NCBI GenBank assembly: GCA_033032175.1
Contig: CM065309.1
Span: 21,886,001 to 21,950,000, forward strand
DNA: 64,000 nucleotides
DNA from: Saturnia japonica
Taxonomy: Eukaryota > Arthropoda > Insecta > Lepidoptera > Saturniidae
Direction: 5' to 3'
A program made the position numbers and the translations under genes. Every line of letters starts with the position of its first letter. Position 1 is the stretch's first letter. Positions 33,121 to 41,623 of the stretch are shown in pieces. The notes beneath the pieces are model-generated. The model was not told where the DNA came from and did no database searches. It worked only from the letters and a program-made list of their open reading frames with translations.

Positions 33121-35168
33121 CAATCAATATCATACATAGGGCCAATCGCTCCTCGACTCTTCGTTCTATATCTCAACAATGGGTAACTAAAATGAGTAAT
33201 GGCTAAAAAAACTGTATAAAATTCCTAAGATCAAATTTCAGAGAACTTTATGCTCTACAACTTTCTAATAAGTTAGGTAATTTAGACCACAGAAAACGAG
33301 ATACAAAAATATAAAACAGTTTATAATATGATATTTTTCTAAGTACCTTTACTACACGAGAGCCTATGAAACTTTTGAGATACCACATATACATGTAGGG
33401 GGCTCGTCAATTATAGGCTCAAGTATGTTATACTTTATAATCCTTTTACTTTACACGGAAACACCTTATCAGTAACATTACAACGCCGTTCGTCTTAATA
33501 ATTATTACGTCTTCAATAATGAATCGTATCGACTTCCAAAGTGAACTCTGATAGATTGAATGACCTGAACACTTGTTGAATCAATATGTTCCGTTTGGAC
33601 ATACAATCTTATATTAGTTCAAAACATAATCCTACATACATATAGTTCATTTCTTCGAAAGGAATAAAGAGTATAAACAAACAATTCACTTTTTTTTCTT
33701 TTTTTTTTTTTGAACTGACTACACTGTTAGCCTTAGGGGCCCTATCCAAAAACAGAGCCGCGGCGGCTTTTATAGCTTCACCGAACTTGCCAATTCTACA
33801 GATATAATAGTGAGGGGCTTTTAGTTCAGGGTATTGCCAATTCTTATAGCAATATATCCCCAAAAGTCAATCCTTTTACCCCTAAAAACTATAAACATGC
33901 AAATGTTGAGTCCAGAAAGACTTCTTAAACACTACTTTAAATGTAATAATAACATTTGAAGGAGTCTCAATTTTTTTTTATATTGTACATGAATTAAGCG
34001 GCAACTGATGGCGGATTTAAATAAAACTGTATATTATATAACATGTCGCGTTTACTTAATATTGTGAATAAATAATAGAGTGAGTTATAAACCGATTACA
34101 ATATTGTAATATTTTCTTAATCTCGTAGTACAAATATTCGTAACTACAAATCTTAACGTCCGCTGCCTGTTGCTTGTAGACCCTTTGGTGAGCTTGAACC
34201 GACTTTTGCCTTATTTTTTTTTTAGATCCACACGTGTTAACCTTAAGAGCTCTAGAGCCATTAGCTTAGACTGCTACACCAGGCTCGGTACATTTTTTTT
34301 TTCGAACAGACACCCGCTCACATTATATTTCTCTATCGTTCCTAACTAACTATACTCATTATTTAATCACAAATATAAACTGGATCTTTACAGCTATTTT
34401 ACTACGAGGTCAGTTATTACGTAATACAACTGGGATCTCAATCGAAAATGTCGCAAACAAGCAGCATAAAAAAACTACAATTTCTGAAGGAAACCATATT
34501 TTTTTTAATTTTTCTCAAAGTGTAAACATCTTCTCTTACATTATTTTGTCGTTCTTTTAAATATCTATCAACCGAATAATTGTTTTCAACATAAAAAAAC
34601 ATTTTCATTTAAAATTATATTTTCCCCCAAATTATTCTAAATCCATGCTTTACAACGAGTTTTATCTTTTTCATTTGTTGTATATTAAGACAACACTATT
34701 TTCTGTTTTGATACTGTTTACGTTTAACAAATCTAAAATTCCGGCAAAAAGTTTTATTTAATGAAAATATTAAGTATTATATTGGTTTTTTATATGTAAG
34801 TGTAACGATTTCTAAAAATGCCTTATATATAGGTACATAGTTCTAAACTGATTAAAAATTCAATAAGTGAGCGGTAAAAGAGAAATCGCTCAAATGTAGG
34901 TTTGTTTACACTTTGATTATTTTCGAAGAAATGGACTATTTATTATAAAACTTTATATTTTATTATCTCTAAATCCAAGGCGTATCTCTTCTTTCACTTT
35001 CTTTGACTTTACTATTCACTATAAAAGTAGAGTTCGCTAACTTTTTATAAATTAAATGAAACACTTAAAAAATAAACATTTATTTTAATTATATATATAT
35101 CAACTAGACAACTTCATGTAATATAAGTACTATATGTGGAAATTACTACGATGAAGCTAAATGAAAAA
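33121..35168. other. AT-rich intergenic DNA with family Z repeat pieces
   Basis: Family Z repeat at 33712-33800 (ACTGTTAGCCTTAGGGGCCC) and a weaker one at 34200-34300. The minus-strand frame 33609-33863 overlaps the repeat and is not a gene. The last part (35079-35084) contains the polyadenylation signal of the next gene. Confidence 0.5.
33712..33800 (+). repeat. Dispersed repeat, family Z (copy 2)
   Basis: Contains ACTGTTAGCCTTAGGGGCCC and GCGGCTTTTATAGCTTCACC, matching 26446 and 50085. Confidence 0.65.
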
Positions 35169-35777
35169 TTAAAGAATAGAAGATGGCCACGTATGGTCTT
35201 TACACTTAGCAAGACCATCACATCTCGCCAGATCTTTATGGTTAGCAGATGGAGCAGTACCGCCTACGTATGGAGCATTCGTACTAGACGTTCCACTGGG
35301 ATCCAAAACATGTTGAAGAAACATCAGATCTGCCGGTTGTCCAAACTTGTGATACGTCACTTCACGTGTTTGAGTCTCGCTGTGGCCCAGGTTTTTTTGT
35401 CTGTACGTTATGTAACTGTCCTTCGAAACTGGATTTATTGATAGCTGTTTAGGTCTTTCAGTTTTGAGTTCGCTGTTCTGGTTCAAAAAGACTAGTTCAT
35501 CACCGATCCTCTTCGTCGATGGTGTGGGAGTATTACATCTGATATCAGGATATTTCGGTGGACCACATCTCAGTTTCTGGTCTGTCTGGAATTCTGTCGG
35601 TCTCACATAACTTAACTCCTGGTTTATTTCGGTAATTTCATAGCCACTGCGAAGAGACGAGAGTTTAATTAATTGTGTTATTTTTAGCATTGGCCGTACA
35701 CGTAACCTTACCGTGAATATTAATCGTGTAAACAAGGCTTGTGTTAAAATTATCCTAAAGTATATATAAAGTATCAT
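35169..35777 (-). CDS. Predicted secreted four-cysteine protein, paralogue A (202 aa)
   Basis: Single open frame on the minus strand with a hydrophobic N-terminus (about residues 1-23) that could act as a signal peptide. Conserved points shared with its neighbours: VRPMLK at 27-32; the pair C71/C81 in CGPPKYPDIRC; the 12-residue motif STNAPYVGGTAP at 165-176; the pair C186/C192 in CDGLAKC; and W197. The start is supported because RPML falls at residues 28-31 both here and in paralogue B, so the leaders have the same length. A minus-strand AATAAA lies about 85 bases past the stop (35079-35084). It is divergent to gene B, with 943 bases between starts. No known family recognised. Molecular function unknown; secretion and disulphide bonding are inferences. 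Confidence 0.78.
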   Translation of the reverse strand: MILYIYFRIILTQALFTRLIFTVRLRVRPMLKITQLIKLSSLRSGYEITEINQELSYVRPTEFQTDQKLRCGPPKYPDIRCNTPTPSTKRIGDELVFLNQNSELKTERPKQLSINPVSKDSYITYRQKNLGHSETQTREVTYHKFGQPADLMFLQHVLDPSGTSSTNAPYVGGTAPSANHKDLARCDGLAKCKDHTWPSSIL

Positions 35778-36720
35778 TTTGTCAATAATTTTTGCATATG
35801 TTTACATTTTAAACGCTACGCAAAACTACTATACGCGAAATGCTATTGAATACGTATAATTAATTAGAAATTTGTTTTGCTTAACGCCACTTTTAACAAT
35901 GATGTAAGGTTTCTATTTACTTAGGTTATAAATTTTTGCAAATACACGTGTTAAACAATGTTTCTATAACACAACATCTGCCTGTCTGTCTGTCAAACTA
36001 TACTTTTAGTTCATAATGGAAACACACTATCGTATTTTCGACTTGATTTTCTCATAGGCAAGTTTACTCAGAGCTTGGTTTTTATAACTAAATATTTTTA
36101 TTTAATGCTTCAAAACAAAATAATAATAATAAGTTAAAAGAGCAGTGGTACTAAGCTAGTTTAAGATGTAATTTTTAGGAAAGATATTACTATGTAGTGT
36201 TACAATGTACAGCCTACAGTTACGTCACATAATAACAAAGTTTGAATACGTGATAAGTGTGGAATAAGGCAAAACTATTACAGAGATCTTAAATTTTTTT
36301 ATTAGATTACTTTTATAAGTTAGTTACTATAATTATAGAGCAGCCGCTTATTAACTGATATTAATAAAATGATTACAAGACCTAATTTATCAAATACCAG
36401 CGTCGATGGTATTATGTATTTGAAAGATTGCAACAAAATTTACTCGTTAAGAGTTTTTTTTGCATAATATTTTGCTATTATTTCGACAAAGATTAAGCGT
36501 CATAATAAATAGTTTAAACTGAGCCATTTTATAATTATAAATGAGATTCGTAACCTTTACCTTGTATTAATTCAAACGAAGCACGCGTTCAGTCAAGCTT
36601 GTATTATATATGGCGTTAAACGAAACAATTTAATTAAAAAACTTTTATCAAATCCAAATCGTGTTATGCACTAAAACGCTATCAAAATTGTAACTTATCG
36701 GCAAAAAAAATATATAAAAG
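35778..36720. promoter_or_regulatory. Divergent intergenic region between paralogues A and B
   Basis: About 940 bases between two divergent starts. AT-rich. TATATAAAAG at 36711-36720 directly touches the ATG of gene B, too close for a normal TATA-directed start upstream of that ATG, so it may be chance or point to another arrangement. No clear TATA box for gene A. Any shared regulatory sequence is inference. Confidence 0.3.
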
Positions 36721-37695
36721 ATGTGTAAATTACAATTCATAATATTTATAGTTCTACAAGCTAGGTACATAGGACCTGTTATGCCGAAACCAGTACGTAT
36801 GAGGCCTATGCTTAAACTGTCGGATTTTCATCAAAATGTTTATAATAAGTATTACGAACGAAGTCAAATACATCTTACTTATAAGCCGTATAAACCAGTT
36901 AAACTGAACTTCGAAAAAAGGCAAAAATGTGGACCACCAAATTTTCCTGACATTAGTTGCGAATACATTGAAACTTGCACGACGAAATTAGCAAACGGAA
37001 TGATTTTACTAAACAAAGAAGGATATACTACACAAAAACCGATGTGGTTGACAGGAGCAACTGGAAAAAAATCTATGGACAAGAAAAAGCATACTACATC
37101 TGATAGTACAAAATCACATGATATTACGAAGAAAGAACACCAGAATAATAAGTCAATTGAACCTACACTAGATAGTCAAAAAGAAGAAGATGCATATCCC
37201 AGGAAAGAAGAGGAAGATATATCGGTACTTTATAACAGCAAAGAAAATAATGATATGTCTGAACCTCATCACACCAAAGAATTAGAAGATATACCGTTAC
37301 TTGATTACAGCAAAGAAAATAAAGATATATCTAAACCTCATCATAGCAAAGAAACAGAAGATGCACCGATACTTGGTAAAAACACAAAAACGGAAGTTAT
37401 ACCTGAGCATCAAAACAGCAAGGAAAAGGAAGCTTCATCTAAGCATCATAGCAAAAAAAAGGAAGATACAACTAAGCATTCTGACAGCAAACAAAAGGAT
37501 GATGCGCCTAATCAGCATCACGGCAAAGAAAAAGACGATTCCAAAGATACTTCAAAAGACCCAAGCATTACTTCTAGCACTAGTGCACCATACGTGGAGG
37601 GCAAATCTCCAACTAATGAGCCCAGCCTGCAAGAGCATGTAACAAGATGTAGTAATTTAGCCAAGTGTGACATTCATGAGTGGCCTACTTCTTAA
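36721..37695 (+). CDS. Predicted secreted four-cysteine protein with His/Lys/Glu-rich repeats, paralogue B (324 aa)
   Basis: Single open frame. Hydrophobic leader at about residues 4-20 (FIIFIVLQA). Shared family points: VRMRPMLKL at 25-33; C70/C80 in CGPPNFPDISC with an extra C86; the motif STSAPYVEGKSP at 286-297; C310/C316 in CSNLAKC; and W321. Residues 115-280 are a hydrophilic, probably disordered linker made of degenerate repeats built on H-H-x-K-E and S-K-E-x-x-D units: EPHHTKELED, KPHHSKETED, KHHSKKKEDT, QHHGKEKDD. It is 122 residues longer than paralogue A, almost all in this linker. No canonical AATAAA close after the stop; AATATA variants occur near 37826. Family not recognised. 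The His-His pairs could bind metal, but that is speculation. Confidence 0.8.
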   Translation: MCKLQFIIFIVLQARYIGPVMPKPVRMRPMLKLSDFHQNVYNKYYERSQIHLTYKPYKPVKLNFEKRQKCGPPNFPDISCEYIETCTTKLANGMILLNKEGYTTQKPMWLTGATGKKSMDKKKHTTSDSTKSHDITKKEHQNNKSIEPTLDSQKEEDAYPRKEEEDISVLYNSKENNDMSEPHHTKELEDIPLLDYSKENKDISKPHHSKETEDAPILGKNTKTEVIPEHQNSKEKEASSKHHSKKKEDTTKHSDSKQKDDAPNQHHGKEKDDSKDTSKDPSITSSTSAPYVEGKSPTNEPSLQEHVTRCSNLAKCDIHEWPTS

Positions 37696-38746
37696 TATGT
37701 AGGTACTTTAGTATAATGCACGTAGTCAACTTTTAAACAACAGGATATGCTTCTATTTCGTTTATATCGTCCAATTTAAATTTTAATCTTAATTAATCTG
37801 AGGATTGGTATTATAATCACAGAATATAAATGTTATGTTACTTTAAAAGCAATATAAATAGTTTTCGCTGCGTTGTTTTAGTTTTGTATAATAACTGTGA
37901 CTTTTCTGATCTCCGTCAGCAGGCAAGCACCGTTGTCATCGTTGTTCTTACTATCAAGTCAATTGAAGTCTGAAATTACTTTTGTAAAGGCTTGTAACTT
38001 TAACAAAAAATGCTAAAAGTGTCGTTCTGGTAATTATATTAATAGTTCATCAAAATTTAGGCAAGAAGTGCCCATATTCCACATTCATTATCAATTTTGA
38101 TCCAACTTTCTTCTCTGTTACTAAATTATAGTTTATTTTAGGAGTTGAGTGAAAACAGTGAAAATAGATTTTTCTATTGATAATCTAAATAAATTATCTA
38201 CATAAGAATGGTGACGTTGTAAAGAAATAAGATAATATGGTAAATATATCAATCTATAACAATTATTGTCAAAGTCAGGATTTTTTGGTTTACTGTGAAG
38301 ATTACAAATATACTAGTTATATATTTTTATTCGACAAAATATCAGTTATTATACATGTAAGTTATACATTTTGAAAATGAAGTTTCGTTTACACTCCTGT
38401 ATAGTAATAATTATAAAGACCGTACATGAACTCATAAAATATCTTATTGACTGCCAAATTTAACTGTATCATAGAAATAGTACATGTTGTTGTAAACGCA
38501 GAAAATTAATTTGAACCGACGTAACATAAAACTTGTTACCATATCCAAATAATCTGTTTCAACATTAATAAAACTTATGACAACATGAACATAATTTTAA
38601 TAAATTCAATTATGTAACCTTAGAGTTAACATCAGATTTTCTTATACAAATTCATTCCAAAGACGCGTCTATTAAAATCGTATTATTCGAAATTGATTTA
38701 AAAAAAGATAAAGCAGCTATGGAAAAATTTGTTGTACTTGCGAACT
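37696..38746. other. Intergenic DNA between paralogues B and C
   Basis: AT-rich, about 1.05 kb, no clear gene, TATA box or repeat. Confidence 0.5.
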
Positions 38747-39106
38747 ATGCCGATACGATTAATTTGTATTATATTTTTATTGTCCTTTATTCAAGAATCT
38801 ACATCTCCAACATTTCGTATGGAGCCACTCATCATTTTGTTACGTCGAGCCAAACTAAATACGCATAAAGGTTCAAATTTTGATGTTACGACGTGCTTAC
38901 CATTCAAAGGTTTAAGAAAGAAATGTACTTCTCAACTGAACCTGGAGGAGATACGACGTCAGATGCTTTACGGAACGACGAGCACTTTAGCTATCTTTCA
39001 CAGAGGTGTTAGTCCTACACCCAAAACTGGTAATTTTATAGAAGTAGCAGTATGTCATCATGAAAAACATTTTGCCTTATGTAAACAATATAACTGGACT
39101 AAATGA
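38747..39106 (+). CDS. Small predicted secreted four-cysteine protein, paralogue C (119 aa)
   Basis: I start at the ATG at 38747 because it is followed at once by a clean signal peptide (MPIRLICIIFLLSFIQESTS); the upstream in-frame TTG at 38729 is not a plausible start. It keeps every family landmark at minimal length: FRMEPL at 23-28 aligns with the RMRPML block, C50/C60 (C-x9-C), STLAIFHRGVSP at 79-90 with the same 12-residue spacing, C103/C112 (C-x8-C, three residues wider) and W117. The linker is almost absent. Two overlapping AATAAA signals lie at 39219-39229, about 115 bases after the stop, giving a compact single-exon transcript. Convergent with paralogue D. Function unknown. Confidence 0.78.
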   Translation: MPIRLICIIFLLSFIQESTSPTFRMEPLIILLRRAKLNTHKGSNFDVTTCLPFKGLRKKCTSQLNLEEIRRQMLYGTTSTLAIFHRGVSPTPKTGNFIEVAVCHHEKHFALCKQYNWTK

Positions 39107-39329
39107 AGACTATTTCTTTTACATTCTTTTCCCGCTCTCATTTTTTGGTTACTTCTTCATCTTATAACTAGATTAAAAATGTAATTAACTTATACTTTCT
39201 CTTTGTATCAATACAATTAATAAAATAAAACGTTTGTTTGTAATGTCAAAATAATAGTTTTATAGTAAATACATATGAAAGTTATACAATACCTATAACA
39301 CAAAACACATTATTCAAAACTTTGTCTAT
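39107..39329. other. 3' flank of paralogue C
   Basis: Contains AATAAA at 39219-39224 and again at 39224-39229. Nothing else seen. Confidence 0.5.
39219..39229 (+). terminator. Polyadenylation signals of paralogue C
   Basis: Two overlapping AATAAA hexamers about 115 bases after the stop codon. A GT-rich stretch (CGTTTGTTTGT) follows, as expected downstream of a cleavage site. Confidence 0.6.
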
Positions 39330-39728
39330 CTCACTGTCTGTTTGTTCCGGGTAATCTCCGAAACGGTTGGATCGATTTTGACGGGACTTTCACTGATATA
39401 TAGGTAATTTTATAGGAAGTAACTTAGGCTACTTTTATTTTAGAAAAATTATTAGGGTTCTGCACAAATAAAAAAAACTTTTCATGGTGAATGAATTCGG
39501 CGCTTAAATGGCTTACGCTGAGTAAACCAAAAGAGATATAACAAATTAATTTAATACATAATTGTAGATATTAAAAAGACCTACAAAAAAGTCCGGGAGA
39601 GTATACGTCTATCTTCTAAGAAAAACCCACAATAAATATTTTTGTCTTTAAAATAGCCGGGAGCGGGAGAGCAATATTCACGCGGGCATTCTGTAGTCCA
39701 CGTGAACGAAGCCGCGGGCACAGCTAGT
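39330..39728 (-). repeat. Abundant dispersed repeat, family X (reverse copy)
   Basis: Begins with the family's GTTCCGGGTAATCTCCGAAA block, then GGGAGAGTATACGTCTATCT, and ends CCGCGGGCACAGCTAG, the reverse complement of the CTAGCTGTGCCCG terminus. It lies between paralogues C and D. Confidence 0.75.
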
Positions 39729-39979
39729 TTATTAATACAATTGAATATTAAAAGCTTGTAGATTGTTTTTACCTTAAAACATAGGCAATATTAAAATTAA
39801 AAAAATTATAATTATAAAAAAAGAATAGGAGACAAAAAACAACTACTTTATTTCAACAATTAATTGTACAAAACAACTAAACAATACCATTAAAAGTAAT
39901 CTAGTAGTGGTTTTGTTTTACACGTAGAGTTACAAAAAATGTTTACTTCTAAGTATAGGAATAATTATCATCGATTTAA

Positions 39980-40192
39980 TTCTTTGATATGGGATTTCTA
40001 ACTTGGCAAGTTTTAATTGTCAATAAATAATAATATTTCATTATACATTCATTTAATATTTATTGAGTTATTATAATTATTATGTCAATAAATGTTTACG
40101 TTAATTTCACCTCCTTTAAAGTCAAATTTTTATTATCGTAATTTATTGACAATAATTAAAACTTGCCAAGTTACAAATCCCATATCAAAGAA
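39980..40192. mobile_element. 213-bp fold-back MITE
   Basis: The left arm 39980-40028 starts TTCTTTGATATGGGATTTCT and the right arm 40141-40192 is its reverse complement, with one mismatch and a three-base indel. The arms are about 49-52 bases around a ~110 base spacer. No coding capacity. High arm identity suggests relatively recent insertion. It lies inside the secreted-protein cluster. Confidence 0.85.
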
Positions 40193-40458
40193 TGTAACAT
40201 ATTTTTTTGTATTTTTTTAAGAACGTACATTCCTACAGCTATAATTAAAAGAACATTATGGAAGTTGGCACCTGTTAGATCTCAGCTCTTTTATCGGTGA
40301 CAACGACTACTTGGAACGTCGTTTCTACCGAACTCGGCCCCTTTTACACATTTATGTTTTTCTTTGGTAAAATTTCATAAACACTCTTTTCTCAAGAATA
40401 TTCATGAGCTTCATTCCAAGATAATCCAATAAATGATACAAATGCTTACAAAAACATT

Positions 40459-40464
40459 TTTATT
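40459..40464 (-). terminator. Polyadenylation signal of paralogue D
   Basis: AATAAA on the minus strand about 146 bases past the stop codon of the gene at 40610-41623. Confidence 0.5.
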
Positions 40465-40609
40465 GATCTTGTCAACTATAAAGTAGTTATAGACTTCTTA
40501 ATTAATTTGTTATAGTATTTGGTCAGGACTGAACTTTTCACATATGTGGAATGTGTTTTAATACTCTACCATAATATCAGAGTTTCACGACATTTAACGT
40601 ATTGAAAGG

Positions 40610-41623
40610 TCAATTATTTTGAAATGGTATTCTGCACCTAGCCTTATCAACACAAATTTTCATTATAGACGGCACTTCTTGCTTTTTAGGAGTTGTCCCA
40701 TCAACCCATATTATCGGTGTACTAGTGGTAATATGAGTAATGTTACTACTTTTTTTAGGTATTCCACGTTCTTTTGATAACGATTTCATATCATCAAGAT
40801 CTTCTTCAATATCTGGTGGTATATAATCGGTGGTTGGCTCGTCAGAGTGTTTTGATTTACCACCACCTTGTTCTTCTTGATCTGCTTTATCATTTTCTTC
40901 ACCGCCTTCATTCGATATATGCTCGTTATCTCCTTTCGATTCATGATCACGTTCTTTAGAATACTCTTGGCTTTTTTTGGACTGTTCCAAATATTTTTTT
41001 GGTTTTTCATTTTGTTTTCTGGTAGTATTTTTATTCTTTGGAAATTTTGTTGTATCCTCTTTAGGTCTTTCTTCTTGGTTTTCTGAAGATCGTTGAAGCT
41101 CCACTAAATTTAATTTTTGCTCCTTCTGATTTTTGTCTGAAAATTCACATCCGTATAAATCATCTTCATAAGAATCTACACCACAAGTTCTTGTAAGATC
41201 TGTATTACTTCTTCTCGTGCCCTTTTTATTTATAATTTTATCTCCTGAAGTAAATCTCATTTTTCTTTTTATTCTTTTCCATTTACGAATACTATTATTT
41301 TTCGCAAAACTGTCATCCATAGTAACTTTTTGTATAATAAAATTGGATAACGCTTCTCCATTTTTAGGTATAGTTTCTTGGGTTGTACCATATTTTGACT
41401 TTATTTTACTAAGCACATGTGCTTGATCTAATTTCGTAAACACCAGTCTTTTTATTATATTTTTAAAACCTTTATGTCCTCTATTCGCACTTACATTCAT
41501 AACTTTGAAATCAAGTACAGTCATTTCTTTTAAAACGTTTTTGGCTGTAACAGGCGTTATTGTTATTACTAAACCATACATTAAAATCGTGAATACTATA
41601 TAATATTTGTTAAATTTTAACAT
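40610..41623 (-). CDS. Predicted secreted four-cysteine protein with long charged linker, paralogue D (337 aa)
   Basis: Single open frame on the minus strand. A good signal peptide spans residues 1-27 (hydrophobic YIVFTILMYGLVITITP, probable cleavage after VTA). Residues 28-145 are basic and not alignable with the paralogues. Then come C147/C159 (C-x11-C, two residues wider than in A-C), and a very charged, Lys/Glu/Asn/Ser-rich linker at about 160-295. STPIIWVDGTTP at 301-312 has the exact spacing of the family motif, followed by C324/C330 in CVDKARC. The C-terminal tryptophan is missing (F334 instead). The most diverged member; membership rests on the shared C-terminal motif and cysteine layout. 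TATAAAAC lies at 41649-41656 on the minus strand, only about 30 bases before the ATG. Function unknown. Confidence 0.78.
   Translation of the reverse strand: MLKFNKYYIVFTILMYGLVITITPVTAKNVLKEMTVLDFKVMNVSANRGHKGFKNIIKRLVFTKLDQAHVLSKIKSKYGTTQETIPKNGEALSNFIIQKVTMDDSFAKNNSIRKWKRIKRKMRFTSGDKIINKKGTRRSNTDLTRTCGVDSYEDDLYGCEFSDKNQKEQKLNLVELQRSSENQEERPKEDTTKFPKNKNTTRKQNEKPKKYLEQSKKSQEYSKERDHESKGDNEHISNEGGEENDKADQEEQGGGKSKHSDEPTTDYIPPDIEEDLDDMKSLSKERGIPKKSSNITHITTSTPIIWVDGTTPKKQEVPSIMKICVDKARCRIPFQNN

Noticed and set aside
35136..35441. 101-codon plus-strand frame
   Set aside because: Antisense shadow of paralogue A, whose minus-strand frame has conserved family landmarks.
37301..37642. 113-codon frame inside gene B in another frame
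   Set aside because: Lys/Ile-rich by-product of the repeat linker; lacks the family features that the main frame has.
40774..41426. Several plus- and minus-strand frames of 60-74 codons inside gene D
   Set aside because: Shadows of the charged low-complexity linker of paralogue D in other frames.
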